DNA from: Streptomyces camponoticapitis
GTDB lineage: Bacteria; Actinomycetota; Actinomycetes; Streptomycetales; Streptomycetaceae
Length of the DNA: 64,000 nucleotides
Direction: 5' to 3'
Assembly: GCF_014646115.1 (NCBI RefSeq)
Contig: NZ_BMMV01000003.1
Location: forward strand, 62,001-126,000
This document shows positions 52,900-61,905 of this stretch, one piece after another. A model generated the notes under the pieces. It searched no databases and was not told the origin of the DNA. It was given only the letters and a program-made list of their open reading frames with translations. Positions within the stretch are counted from its first letter, which is position 1. Each line of letters starts with the position of its first letter. The translations under genes were made by a program, and so were the position numbers.

Positions 52900-53412
52900 A
52901 TGGCGGCTGAACAAATGGCCGAGGACTGGGAGCGGGCCGGGCAGCAGCCGCCGCCCCGGCCCCTGGACGCGATCGACCACGACATCCTGCGGATCCTCCA
53001 GACGGACGGCCGTGCCTCGATACGGTCCGTGGCCGAGCGCGTCCATGTCTCGCGCGCCAACGCGTACGCCCGGATCAACCGGCTCATCGAGGACCGCGTC
53101 ATCCGCGGGTTCGGCGCCAGGATCAACCACGAACGGGCAGGTCAGGGCGCTTCCGCGTACATCACCCTCAAGATCGTGCAGAACTCCTGGCGCACCGTGC
53201 GCGAACAGCTCCAGGAGCTGCCGGGCGCCACGCACATCGCGCTGGTCAGCGGCGATTTCGACGTGCTGCTGCTGGTCCACGCCCCGGACAACCGGACGCT
53301 GCGGGAGCTGGTCCTGACCCGGCTCCAGTCGATCCCCGAGGTGCTGTCCACCCGCACCCTGCTCGTCTTCGAGGAGACCGACCTCGACGCGCCGGGCCCG
53401 CCCACGCCCTGA
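52900..53412 (+). CDS. bkdR: Lrp/AsnC-family regulator of the bkd operon
   Basis: This 170-residue leucine-responsive-type regulator has a helix-turn-helix at about 20-65 (LDAIDHDILRILQTDGRASIRSVAERVHVSRANAYARINRL, spread over that range) and a RAM ligand domain (about 85-155). It is divergent from bkdA2, as is bkdR of Pseudomonas and Streptomyces, where the protein controls branched-chain amino acid degradation. ATG 52900 (MAAEQMAEDWERAG) follows GAGAGGTGGGGG; ATG 52915 is another possible start. Confidence 0.9.
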   Translation: MAAEQMAEDWERAGQQPPPRPLDAIDHDILRILQTDGRASIRSVAERVHVSRANAYARINRLIEDRVIRGFGARINHERAGQGASAYITLKIVQNSWRTVREQLQELPGATHIALVSGDFDVLLLVHAPDNRTLRELVLTRLQSIPEVLSTRTLLVFEETDLDAPGPPTP

Positions 53413-53454
53413 AGCCGGGGGCGTCCCCGGCGCCGTACGGGTGCCAGGGCCCGT

Positions 53455-53479
53455 CCTAGGCGGGTTCGGTACGCCTAGG
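53455..53479. terminator. Inverted repeat between bkdR and the TetR gene
   Basis: CCTAGGCG (53455-53462) and CGCCTAGG (53472-53479) pair across 9 bases. The second arm covers the stop codon of the TetR gene, and the two genes converge here. Confidence 0.55.
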
Positions 53480-54071
53480 AGGGTTCCGTACGCAGCCCGT
53501 CGAACGCCATCCGTACGACCGCCTCGGCCACCTGGTCACTGTCGTAGCCGCCGGCCGGCTGCGGCCGGTACCACTCCACCAGCGAATTGATCATGCCGAA
53601 GAGCAGGCGCGTCGCCAGCCGTATGTCCATGTCCGCGCGGAGGTCGCCGTCGGCCGCCGCCGCCTTCAGCAGGCCCGCCACCCGCTGGTCGAAGTCCCGC
53701 CGTCGCTCCATGGCCCACCGCTCGGTCCTGGTGTTCCCCCGTACCCGCAGCAGCAGAGTCACATAGGGCAGCTCCGCCATCAGGACCTCGACGGTGCGGC
53801 GCGTCACGTACTCGACGCGCTCGATGGCCCGGCCGCGCCCGGCGTCCGGCTCGTCGAGGATCCCGAAGAGGCCGTCGATGGCCCGGCTGACCGCGCGGCG
53901 CAGCAGCTCCTCCTTGCCCGACACGTGGTGGTATATCGAGGACTTGGAGATACCGGCGGCCTTGGACAGATGCTCCATGGAGGTGCCGTCGTAGCCACGC
54001 TCGTTGAAGACGCCGACCGCGACGGTCAGCAGAGTCTCGGGGGTGTAGGTGTCGCGCTTGGCGGTGGTCAT
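53475..54071 (-). CDS. TetR-family regulator, probably PaaR-like
   Basis: This 198-residue repressor has an N-terminal TetR helix-turn-helix (about 10-55; LLTVAVGVFNERGYDGTSMEHLSKAAGISKSSIYHHVSGKEELL, spread there) and a helical ligand domain. It overlaps paaH by ATGA. The paa genes carry the palindrome ACCGNNCGNNCGGT, which matches the core of the site described for PaaR of Corynebacterium; PaaR is a TetR protein released by phenylacetyl-CoA. This makes PaaR function likely, but no ligand contacts can be judged. Confidence 0.8.
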   Translation of the reverse strand: MTTAKRDTYTPETLLTVAVGVFNERGYDGTSMEHLSKAAGISKSSIYHHVSGKEELLRRAVSRAIDGLFGILDEPDAGRGRAIERVEYVTRRTVEVLMAELPYVTLLLRVRGNTRTERWAMERRRDFDQRVAGLLKAAAADGDLRADMDIRLATRLLFGMINSLVEWYRPQPAGGYDSDQVAEAVVRMAFDGLRTEPS

Positions 54072-55615
54072 GATCCCGCCCCTTCCGGCGCGGCGCCGGC
54101 CGCCGGCGCGGCCTCGGCGGCGGCGAGGCGGCGCAGCGCCTGCGAGGCGCCGTACCGGCCCGACGGATACTCCTCGTGCAGCCGCTCCAGCAGGTAGAGC
54201 GTCCGGTCGGCCCCCAGCTCCGCCCCCCAGTCGAGCGGCCCGCGCGGGTAGTTCACGCCGAGCCGCATCGCGGTGTCGATGTCCTCGGCGGACGCGACAC
54301 CGCGCGCCTCGGCGTCGAGCGCGAAGTCGACGAGCATGGCGACCGTACGGCCCACGATCATGCCGGGGACGTCGGCGATCACGCTGACCTGCTTGCCGAG
54401 AGCCTGGAAGAGGCCCACGGCCCCGCGGACGGACTCCTCGGCCACCGTGGCGGACGGTGCGAGAGCGATCCGGGTCGCGGTGCGGTAGTCGAGCGCGAGG
54501 TCGAAGTGGATCAGCCGCAGGTCGGAGGAGTCCGCCGCCTCGCCGTCGGTGAGGAAGAGGCGGGTGCCGCAGGGCAGTTCGAGCCAGCCGGGGTATCCGG
54601 GGACGGCGTCTTCCTTACGTATGACCTCGATCCCGGCCTCTTCGATCAGTCCGGGCAGCGCCGCCGCCGCGAACAGCTCGCCCTGGACGACGACGGACGA
54701 CGGCGGTTCGGCGGGCGGCGCTGTCATCGGTACGGGCGCGGGGGCGCCGTCCTCGTAACTGAACCAGCCCCGGCCCGACTTGCGGCCGAGCCGGCCCGAC
54801 TCCACCAGGCGCCGCTGGGCCAGGGAGGGCGTGAAGCGCACGTCCTGGAAGAAGGACTCCCAGACGGAGCGCGTGACCGCCTCGTTGACGTCCTGGCCGA
54901 TGAGATCGGTCAGTTCGAAGGGGCCCATCCGGAAGCCGCCGCTCTCGCGCAGGACGGCGTCGATGGTCGCGGGGTCGGCGGCGCGCTCCTCGTACAGACG
55001 CAGCGCCTCGGCGTAGTAGGGGCGGGCGATCCGGTTCACGACGAAGCCGGGGGTGTCGGCGCAGCGCACGGGCGTCTTGCCCCAGGCGGCCGCCGTCTCC
55101 GACGCGCGCGTGGCCGTGCTCTCCTCGGTCGCGTGGCCGCTGACGACCTCGACCAGCGGCAGGAGCGGCGCGGGGTTGAAGAAGTGCAGGCCGACGAAGC
55201 GGCCGGGGATGCGCAGGGCGCCGGCGACGGCCGTGACGGAGAGGGAGGAGGTGTTGGTGGCGAGCAGGCAGTCGTCGCCGACGATGTCCTCCAGCGCCGT
55301 GAACAGATCCTGTTTGACCGTCAGTTGTTCCAGGACGGCCTCGACGACGAGGGCGGCGTCCGCGAGCTCGGACAGTTCCGCGGCGGGGAGCAGCCGGGCC
55401 TTGGCGCTGTCGCGGGCGTCCGCGTCCAGCCGGCCCTTCTCCGTCAGCCGGTCCAGCCGGGCTCCGACGGCCTCCGCCGCCTCCTTGGCGCGGCCGGGCA
55501 GGGCGTCGTAGAGGCGCACGGGGTGGCCGGCGACGAGGGCCACCTGGGCGATTCCCTGTCCCATCGTGCCGGTGCCGACCACCGCGACGACGCGGGAGCG
55601 CTCGATTGCTGTCAT
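54068..55615 (-). CDS. paaH: 3-hydroxyacyl-CoA dehydrogenase (PaaH-type)
   Basis: This 515-residue enzyme oxidises 3-hydroxyadipyl-CoA to 3-oxoadipyl-CoA with NAD+. The Rossmann domain (about 5-185) has VVGTGTMGQGIAQVALVAGH and later the conserved HFFNPAPLLPLVEVV. A first C-terminal 3HCDH domain follows (about 190-285; GFVVNRIARPYYAEALRL, GRGWFSYEDG) and a second one near 405-485 (IADVPGMIVGRTVAMLVDFALDAEARGV). The two-domain form with about 500 residues is usual for PaaH. It shares an operon with the TetR gene and is divergent from paaN. Confidence 0.88.
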   Translation of the reverse strand: MTAIERSRVVAVVGTGTMGQGIAQVALVAGHPVRLYDALPGRAKEAAEAVGARLDRLTEKGRLDADARDSAKARLLPAAELSELADAALVVEAVLEQLTVKQDLFTALEDIVGDDCLLATNTSSLSVTAVAGALRIPGRFVGLHFFNPAPLLPLVEVVSGHATEESTATRASETAAAWGKTPVRCADTPGFVVNRIARPYYAEALRLYEERAADPATIDAVLRESGGFRMGPFELTDLIGQDVNEAVTRSVWESFFQDVRFTPSLAQRRLVESGRLGRKSGRGWFSYEDGAPAPVPMTAPPAEPPSSVVVQGELFAAAALPGLIEEAGIEVIRKEDAVPGYPGWLELPCGTRLFLTDGEAADSSDLRLIHFDLALDYRTATRIALAPSATVAEESVRGAVGLFQALGKQVSVIADVPGMIVGRTVAMLVDFALDAEARGVASAEDIDTAMRLGVNYPRGPLDWGAELGADRTLYLLERLHEEYPSGRYGASQALRRLAAAEAAPAAGAAPEGAGS

Positions 55616-55761
55616 GACCCCGATCCTCCTGTATGAACTTTCGCCGCGTGACGGAACCTCCCAAGGAGACCGGTCTCGGGCGACCGTCAGCCGGAACTGA
55701 CCGGAACGACACCCTCCGCGGCGGCGGGAGGACGCGGGTTTTCCACACCCCCCTTGTCCCG

Positions 55762-55775
55762 ACCGATCGTTCGGT
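55762..55775. promoter_or_regulatory. Palindromic operator in the paaH-paaN divergent region
   Basis: ACCGATCGTTCGGT fits ACCGNNCGNNCGGT exactly. It lies 147 bp before the paaH start and 82 bp before paaN, in the right place to repress both. Confidence 0.75.
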
Positions 55776-55856
55776 TACTCTAACTCTGTCCGTTGCTCGT
55801 GTCCCCCTGTCGCCCATTTCCCTGCCCCGCCCAGCTCGACGAGGAGTTGGTCCCTG

Positions 55857-57566
55857 ATGGCCGCCCAGCTCAGCCCCCAGCAGCTCAACGAGAAGCACCG
55901 GCCCACGCTCGACCAGGCCCTCGACGCGATTCGCACCCGCGCCTACTGGTCGCCGCACCCCGAGCACCCGAAGGCGTACGGCGAGAGCGCGCCGGCCGAG
56001 GGTCTCGCCGCGTTCAAGGCCCTGCACGGCACCCGTATCGATCTCGACCAGCCGGGCACCGACGGCTGGACGGGCGGCGAGACCTCGCCGTACGGGCCGG
56101 AGCTCGGCGTCGAGTATCCGCACGCCGACATCGACGTCCTGCTGCCCGCCATGCGCGCGGGCATGAGCGCCTGGCGGGCGGCGGGACCCGAGACGCGCGC
56201 CCTGGTCAGCCTGGAGATCCTGGCGAGGATCAGCGCCCGAACGCACGAGTTCGCCCACGCCGTGATGCACACCAGCGGGCAGGCGTTCATGATGGCGTTC
56301 CAGGCGGGCGGTCCGCACGCCCAGGACCGCGGCCTGGAGGCGGTGGCGTACGCGTATCAGGAGCAGACCCGCACGCCCGCCGACGCCGACTGGTCCAAGC
56401 CCCAGGGCAAGCGCGATCCCCTGGAGCTGCGGAAGTCCTTCACGGCCGCGCCGCGCGGTGTCTCCCTGCTGATCGGCTGCAACACCTTCCCGACGTGGAA
56501 CGGCTATCCGGGCCTGTTCGCCTCGCTGGCCACCGGCAATCCGGTCCTCGTCAAGCCGCACCCGCGCGCGGTGCTGCCCCTCGCCCTCACGGTGCGGGTG
56601 GCCCGCGAGGTCCTGGCCGAGGCCGGCTTCGACCCCAATCTGGTCGCGCTGGCCGCCGAGCGCCCCGGCGAGGGCATCGCCAAGACCCTGGCCGTACGGC
56701 CCGAGATCAAGATCATCGACTACACCGGCTCCACCGCCTTCGGCGACTGGCTGGAGACCAACGCCCGCCAGGCGCAGGTCTACACGGAGAAGGCGGGGGT
56801 CAACACGGTCGTCGTCGACTCCACCGACGACTACAAGGGCATGCTCGCCAATCTGGCCTTCTCGCTCTCGCTCTACAGCGGCCAGATGTGCACCACCCCG
56901 CAGAATCTCCTCATCCCGCGCGACGGCATCTCGACGGACGCGGGCCCGAAGTCCTTCGACGAGGTGGTCGCCGACCTCGCGGCGTCGGTGAGCGGCCTGC
57001 TGGGCGACGACGCCCGGGCCAACGGCCTGCTCGGCGCGCTGGTCAACCCGGACGTGAAGGGCAGGCTGGACGCGGCCGGCGGCCTCGGCGACGTGGCGCT
57101 CGCCTCCCGCGTGATCGCCAATCCGGACTTCCCGGACGCGGTGGTCCGTACGCCGGTGATCGTCAAGTCCGACGGTTCGCGCAAGCAGTGGGACCCGGCG
57201 GCGGGGGCGAACGGCTCGGAGGCGCCCTATCTGTCGGAGTGCTTCGGCCCGGTCTCGTTCGCGGTCGCCGTGGAGTCGACCGAGGAGGCGCTGGAGCTGC
57301 TGCGGCGCACGGTCCGCGACAAGGGCGCGATGACCGTCGGGGCGTACACGACATCGGCGGAGACCGAGCGCGCCGTCGAGGACGTCTGTATGGAGGAGCT
57401 TGCCCAGCTGTCGCTGAATCTGACGGGCGGGGTCTATGTGAACCAGACCGCCGCCTTCTCGGACTTCCACGGCTCGGGCGGCAATCCGGCGGCGAACGCG
57501 GCGCTGTGCGACGCGGCCTTCGTGGCCGACCGCTTCCGTACGGTGGAGGTCCGCCGCCAGGCGTGA
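55857..57566 (+). CDS. paaN: Phenylacetate degradation aldehyde dehydrogenase-like protein PaaN
   Basis: This 569-residue aldehyde dehydrogenase-fold enzyme has the nucleotide/catalytic region IIDYTGSTAFGDWLETNARQ (about 285-305) and the Cys in LYSGQMCTTPQNLLIP (about 340). The C-terminal part has SECFGPVSFAVAVES. It is the short PaaN type that lacks the MaoC-like hydratase domain of E. coli PaaZ, so another protein must open the oxepin ring. ATG 55857 follows GAGGAG. A palindrome for the TetR protein stands upstream. Confidence 0.92.
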   Translation: MAAQLSPQQLNEKHRPTLDQALDAIRTRAYWSPHPEHPKAYGESAPAEGLAAFKALHGTRIDLDQPGTDGWTGGETSPYGPELGVEYPHADIDVLLPAMRAGMSAWRAAGPETRALVSLEILARISARTHEFAHAVMHTSGQAFMMAFQAGGPHAQDRGLEAVAYAYQEQTRTPADADWSKPQGKRDPLELRKSFTAAPRGVSLLIGCNTFPTWNGYPGLFASLATGNPVLVKPHPRAVLPLALTVRVAREVLAEAGFDPNLVALAAERPGEGIAKTLAVRPEIKIIDYTGSTAFGDWLETNARQAQVYTEKAGVNTVVVDSTDDYKGMLANLAFSLSLYSGQMCTTPQNLLIPRDGISTDAGPKSFDEVVADLAASVSGLLGDDARANGLLGALVNPDVKGRLDAAGGLGDVALASRVIANPDFPDAVVRTPVIVKSDGSRKQWDPAAGANGSEAPYLSECFGPVSFAVAVESTEEALELLRRTVRDKGAMTVGAYTTSAETERAVEDVCMEELAQLSLNLTGGVYVNQTAAFSDFHGSGGNPAANAALCDAAFVADRFRTVEVRRQA

Positions 57567-57610
57567 CACCCGCACTCGTGCCCGGCCGTCCAACGGCGGC
57601 CGGGCGCGGG

Positions 57611-58363
57611 TCAGTTCGGCCCGCCCCAGTGGAAGAGCGCCATGGCCACGCTGGTGGCGAGGTTGTAGCTGGAGACCTGGGGCCGCATCGGCAGGGCCAG
57701 CAGCGTGTCGGCCCGCGCCCGCAGTTCGGCGGAGAGCCCGTGCCGTTCGGAGCCGAAGGCGAGCAGCGCGTCGTCGGGAAGGAGCACCGAGCGGATGTCC
57801 GCCCCCTCCGGATCCAGGGCGTACAGCGGGCCCGGGGGGAAATCGTCGGGCGCCAGCCGCTCCACGACGGTGGCGAAGTGCAGCCCGGCGCCGGCCCGGA
57901 CGACGTTCGGATGCCAGGGATCGAGGTCCCCGGTGGTCACCACCCCGGTCGCTCCGAACCCGGCCGCGAGCCGCACCACCGCCCCGACGTTGCCGAGATT
58001 GCGCGGATTGTCGAGGACGACGACCGGGGAGCGCCGGGGCGCCGCCGCCAGCGCGGCCAGGTTCTCCGGGCGCCCACGCCTCACCGCCAGGGCGGCCACC
58101 CGCGTCGGGTGCACCTTCGGCACCAGCTCCCGCAGGTCGTCGGCGGGCACTTCGACCAGGGACCGCCGCAGGGCGCCGGTCAGGTCGTCGGCGAGCTCGG
58201 CCGCGAGGGCGAGCACCGACTCCTTGTCGCTGGTGACCGCGAGCCGCACGTCCGCCCCGAACCGCAGGGCGTGCTTCAGCGCGTGGAAGCCGTCGAGCAC
58301 CACGGCGCCGGGGGCACTCGCGTGCCACAGCCGCAGGGCGCTCGCGGGATCGACGTCGTTCAT
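57611..58363 (-). CDS. SpoU/TrmH-family RNA methyltransferase
   Basis: This 250-residue SPOUT methyltransferase has DNPRNLGNVGAVVRLAAGFGATG (about 118-140, motif 1), LLAFGSERHGLS (motif 2) and LPMRPQVSSYNLATSVAMALFHWG (motif 3). The N-terminal region is shorter than in the copy at 26.4 kb and the two are not close. The target RNA is not known. It sits between paaN and the HTTM/DUF5819 pair and has no paa function to infer. Confidence 0.88.
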   Translation of the reverse strand: MNDVDPASALRLWHASAPGAVVLDGFHALKHALRFGADVRLAVTSDKESVLALAAELADDLTGALRRSLVEVPADDLRELVPKVHPTRVAALAVRRGRPENLAALAAAPRRSPVVVLDNPRNLGNVGAVVRLAAGFGATGVVTTGDLDPWHPNVVRAGAGLHFATVVERLAPDDFPPGPLYALDPEGADIRSVLLPDDALLAFGSERHGLSAELRARADTLLALPMRPQVSSYNLATSVAMALFHWGGPN

Positions 58364-58397
58364 GGCGTCAGCGTAGGCGGGCAGATGGCGACAGCTG

Positions 58398-59705
58398 TCA
58401 CCGGACGAGCGAGGGGTCGGCCTCGGTGCCGGGCGGCGCCGGGGGCGCCGTGTCGTGCGCGGTCCGCCCCGCGTCCTCCGCCCTGCGCTGGTCGGGCAGG
58501 GTCACCCCGTCGCCGTCCCCGGGCACCGGCCCCTTGGTGAGGCGCAGCCTCAGGCGCGTCGCCGCGTGGCCGATCCTGACCAGGAAGCCGGTGGGCAGGA
58601 AGACCGCGTCGGCGGCGATCATGGCGAGTGAGAAGAACGGCAGCCCGAGCAGGACCGCGATGCCCGCGTGCTCCAGCATCATGGCCACCAGCAGGACGTT
58701 CTTGACCCGCCGGTTGAAGAGCGTGAACGGAAACGCGACCTGCACCATGACCGTGCCGTACGTCAGCACCATCACGATCAGTCCGCTGGACGCCAGGATG
58801 TCCGCGAGGGCGGGCCAAGGCGCGAAGTAGTCCAGGTGCAGCGGGTAGTAGAGCGCGGTGCCGTCCTGCCAGCGCGAACCCTGGATCTTGTACCAGCCGG
58901 CCGTGGCGTAGATCAGACAGACCTCCGCCATGATCACGACGAGAGCGCCGTTGTGCACGAGGTTCGCGACGACCTCCAGCAGCGCGCGCGGCTCGCTCTT
59001 CGGCGCGTAGCGGTTCACCGCCCACCACAGCCCCTGGGAGAGCCACAGCGTCCACAGCAGTGTCGTCACCCACCACTCGCCGCCGGTCGTGTCCAGCAGC
59101 GTGCCCAGCAGGGCGACGCCGAGCACGGCCCAGAGGACGGGCCCGACGCGGTCCACGGGCGCGGTCCCGCCCGAGGCCGCCGCGCGCGCGGCGCGGTCCT
59201 CCCGGCGGGCGTCCAGCGACCAGACCCGGCCGCAGCGCGTGAGCACCAGATAGATCGCCATCAGATGGATGACGTTGTCGCCGCCGTCGCCCATGAAGAT
59301 GCTGCGGTTCTGGAGGGAGAGCACGCCCACCATGAAGAGCACGGACATCGTGCGGGTGCGCCAGCCGAGCATCAGCAGGGCACTGGACAGTACGGAGAGG
59401 GCGTACACGATCTCGAACCAGGCGCCGTTGTCCGACCACATCAGCGTGGTGAACGCGCCGTTGCCCGCGATCAGTTGCTGGGCCATGTCCCAGCTCCACG
59501 GGCTGCCGGGCCCGTACAGCTCACGGCGGTTGGGCAGTTCACGCAGCAGGAAGAGGAACCAGGCGGCGGAGAAGCCGATACGGACGACCGCGCTCTGGTG
59601 GGGGCCGAGGGGCCGGGAGGTGACGCGCTGGAGGACGAGCGCGGCCCTGTGGACGACGGTCGGCGCGTGGGCGGGGCGGGCGCCGGGGCGGGCGGGGTGG
59701 CTCAT
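58398..59705 (-). CDS. HTTM-domain membrane protein (vitamin K-dependent carboxylase-like)
   Basis: This 435-residue multi-helix membrane protein has an HTTM domain (about 32-345), related to the membrane part of vitamin K-dependent gamma-carboxylases. The helices include VVRIGFSAAWFLFLL, NVIHLMAIYLVLTRCGRVWSLD (a typical HTTM stretch), VEVCLIYATAGWYKIQG-type sequence (AEVCLIYATAGWYKIQGSRW) and LVAMMLEHAGIAVLLG. The protein it may modify is unknown. The ATG (59705) overlaps the DUF5819 gene stop by 4 bp, so both form one unit. Confidence 0.85.
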   Translation of the reverse strand: MSHPARPGARPAHAPTVVHRAALVLQRVTSRPLGPHQSAVVRIGFSAAWFLFLLRELPNRRELYGPGSPWSWDMAQQLIAGNGAFTTLMWSDNGAWFEIVYALSVLSSALLMLGWRTRTMSVLFMVGVLSLQNRSIFMGDGGDNVIHLMAIYLVLTRCGRVWSLDARREDRAARAAASGGTAPVDRVGPVLWAVLGVALLGTLLDTTGGEWWVTTLLWTLWLSQGLWWAVNRYAPKSEPRALLEVVANLVHNGALVVIMAEVCLIYATAGWYKIQGSRWQDGTALYYPLHLDYFAPWPALADILASSGLIVMVLTYGTVMVQVAFPFTLFNRRVKNVLLVAMMLEHAGIAVLLGLPFFSLAMIAADAVFLPTGFLVRIGHAATRLRLRLTKGPVPGDGDGVTLPDQRRAEDAGRTAHDTAPPAPPGTEADPSLVR

Positions 59706-60460
59706 CCGCGGGCCTCCGTACTGCCGCCGCCGCGTGTGCCGTCACCGGGCGGGCCGTCGTTCCGTACGCCTTCGGACAGGTCGTCCTGGGTCACGGTCCA
59801 CCACGGGAAGACGCGGTAGCCGGGCTTGGTGTTGGTCTTCTCGTCGCTCCACGGGGGCGCCTGGACGACCCGGGAGACGGAACGGAGCTGGATGCGTTCG
59901 ACGGGACCGCCGAGGTCGTACGACTCCAGGCGCAGCATCACGATCCTGCGTATGTAGCTCTCGGAGAGCTGCCCGCGCAGACCGTTGGGGCGGGCCTTGT
60001 CGTCGTGGGAGTTGACGTAGAAGTCCCAGCCGCGGCGCAGCTCGTTCTGGTCGACGTGGCTGGGGAAGGGGTTGCCGCGGATCGCCGCGGCGTCCTCGGC
60101 GGTCAGATTGATCCAGCCGGTCGTCACGCGAGACCCGTCGGTCTTGTTCACGTCGGCGCGCACCTCGACGGCGATGTTCTGCTGGAGCGGGTTGGGAGCG
60201 AAAAGCTTCCAGTTCTGCTCGAACTCCGGATAGACCCAGTCGCCCACCTGCTCGCCGTACTCCTTGGAGACGGTGTTCTGGGGCGCGACGTGCAGGAACA
60301 CCATGGCCACATGGCCCACGGCGACCAGTCCGACGACCGCGAGGGCGACGGCGGCGACCACCTGGTACGGGAAGGAGAGCCCGGCTATCCCCGGTGGACG
60401 GGCCGCTGGTGGACCCGGTGGTGACTCCGGTTTCCCACCCTTGTCGTCGTTCGAATCCAT
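59702..60460 (-). CDS. DUF5819-type single-pass membrane protein
   Basis: This 252-residue protein has a cytoplasmic Pro/Gly-rich start, one helix (about 30-53, YQVVAAVALAVVGLVAVGHVAMVFLHV) and an outside domain with FEQNWKLFAPNPLQQNIAVEVRAD and WWTVTQDDL. The family is found next to HTTM genes; its role is unknown. ATG 60460 follows GGGGCGGG. The pairing with the HTTM protein (4-bp overlap) suggests a complex or a substrate/partner relation at the membrane. Confidence 0.8.
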   Translation of the reverse strand: MDSNDDKGGKPESPPGPPAARPPGIAGLSFPYQVVAAVALAVVGLVAVGHVAMVFLHVAPQNTVSKEYGEQVGDWVYPEFEQNWKLFAPNPLQQNIAVEVRADVNKTDGSRVTTGWINLTAEDAAAIRGNPFPSHVDQNELRRGWDFYVNSHDDKARPNGLRGQLSESYIRRIVMLRLESYDLGGPVERIQLRSVSRVVQAPPWSDEKTNTKPGYRVFPWWTVTQDDLSEGVRNDGPPGDGTRGGGSTEARG

Positions 60461-60545
60461 CCCGCCCCGATCCCCGTCTTCCCACAGTCGGTTATCCACA
60501 GGGTTGACACCCTACGGGCCGCCGACCGACCATTGAAGTCCATGA

Positions 60546-60559
60546 ACCGAACGATCGGT
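60546..60559 (+). promoter_or_regulatory. Palindromic operator before paaA
   Basis: ACCGAACGATCGGT fits ACCGNNCGNNCGGT exactly and ends 15 bp before the paaA start codon, overlapping the likely promoter and leader. Confidence 0.75.
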
Positions 60560-60574
60560 CGGTAGGGGGCCCGG

Positions 60575-61618
60575 ATGACGGCAGTGACCACGGGGACGGC
60601 TGTGGAGGCAACGGTGGAGACGACGGCAGAGGCATACGAGGCGGCGTTCGACGCCGCCGTGGCCGCCGACGAGCGCATCGAGCCCCGCGACTGGATGCCG
60701 GAGGCCTACCGCGCATCGCTCGTCCGCCAGATGGCCCAGCACGCCCACTCGGAAATCATCGGCATGCAGCCGGAGGCGAACTGGATCACGCGCGCGCCCT
60801 CGCTGCGGCGCAAGGCGATCCTGATGGCCAAGGTGCAGGACGAGGCGGGACACGGGCTGTATCTCTACAGCGCGGCGGAGACGCTGGGCACGAGCCGCAC
60901 CGAGCTGCTCGACAAGCTCCACGCGGGCCGCCAGAAGTATTCGTCGATCTTCAACTATCCGACGCTGACCTGGGCGGACGTCGGCGCGATCGGCTGGCTG
61001 GTCGACGGGGCCGCGATCACGAACCAGGTCCCGCTCTGCCGCTGCTCGTACGGCCCGTACGCCCGTGCGATGGTCCGTATCTGCAAGGAGGAGTCCTTCC
61101 ACCAGCGCCAGGGGTACGAGTCACTGCTGGCCCTCAGCCGGGGCACGCCCGCGCAGCACGAGATGGCGCAGGACGCGGTGAACCGCTGGTGGTGGCCCTC
61201 CCTGATGATGTTCGGCCCGCCGGACGACGAGTCGGCGCACTCCGCGCAGTCGATGACCTGGAAGATCAAGCGGCATTCGAACGACGAGCTGCGGCAGCGG
61301 TTCGTGGACATATGCGTCCCCCAGGCCGAGACGCTCGGTCTCACGCTCCCCGACCCGGACCTGAAGTGGAACGAGGAGCGGGGACAGCACGACTTCGGGG
61401 CGATCGACTGGGACGAGTTCCGGGAGGTCCTGAAGGGCAACGGCCCCTGCAACGAACAGCGGATCAGCCAGCGGCGGCGCGCCCACGAGGAAGGCGCCTG
61501 GGTGCGCGAGGCGGCGACGGCGTACGCGGCGAAGCACAGCGGCAAGGGCGCGTCCGGCGACAGCGGCACCGGCGGCGCGCGGAGCGCGCGGCTCGTGGAG
61601 AAAGAGGCGACGGCATGA
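60575..61618 (+). CDS. paaA: Phenylacetyl-CoA 1,2-epoxidase subunit PaaA
   Basis: This 347-residue ferritin-like di-iron subunit epoxidises the ring of phenylacetyl-CoA with PaaBCDE. The iron ligands are visible as Glu and His in QDEAGHGLY (about 88-96), in [13 protein letters not shown] (about 168-180) and related helices. ATG 60575 follows GGTAGGGGG. The N-terminus (about 1-30) is an unconserved Thr/Glu-rich tail. The operon paaABCDE is tightly packed: PaaB starts inside its stop codon. Confidence 0.95.
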   Translation: MTAVTTGTAVEATVETTAEAYEAAFDAAVAADERIEPRDWMPEAYRASLVRQMAQHAHSEIIGMQPEANWITRAPSLRRKAILMAKVQDEAGHGLYLYSAAETLGTSRTELLDKLHAGRQKYSSIFNYPTLTWADVGAIGWLVDGAAITNQVPLCRCSYGPYARAMVRICKEESFHQRQGYESLLALSRGTPAQHEMAQDAVNRWWWPSLMMFGPPDDESAHSAQSMTWKIKRHSNDELRQRFVDICVPQAETLGLTLPDPDLKWNEERGQHDFGAIDWDEFREVLKGNGPCNEQRISQRRRAHEEGAWVREAATAYAAKHSGKGASGDSGTGGARSARLVEKEATA

Positions 61619-61905
61619 GCGGATCGACCCAGTGGCCTCTGTGGGAGGTCTTCGTGCGGTCCCGCCGCGGGCTCTCGCACACGCACGCGGGAAGCCTGCA
61701 CGCCCCGGACGCCGAGATGGCCCTGCGCAACGCGCGCGACCTCTACACCCGGCGCAGCGAGGGCGTGTCGATCTGGGTGGTCCCCTCCGCCTCGATCACG
61801 GCGTCCTCGCCGGACGAGAAGGACTCGTTCTTCGAACCGGCCGGTGACAAGCCCTACCGGCACCCGACGTTCTACGAGATCCCGGAAGGGGTGCGTCACC
61901 TGTGA
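61615..61905 (+). CDS. paaB: Phenylacetyl-CoA epoxidase subunit PaaB
   Basis: This 96-residue small subunit bridges PaaA and PaaC in the epoxidase complex. [26 protein letters not shown] and [12 protein letters not shown]-like sequence ([21 protein letters not shown]) are typical, with the C-terminal [16 protein letters not shown]. It starts at ATG 61615 (ATGA overlap with paaA) and ends overlapping paaC (GTGA). Confidence 0.93.
   Translation: MSGSTQWPLWEVFVRSRRGLSHTHAGSLHAPDAEMALRNARDLYTRRSEGVSIWVVPSASITASSPDEKDSFFEPAGDKPYRHPTFYEIPEGVRHL

Noticed and set aside
54615-58328. Minus-strand frame of more than 1,200 codons over paaN
   Set aside because: It covers paaN antisense and continues into paaH out of frame; no start site or domain.
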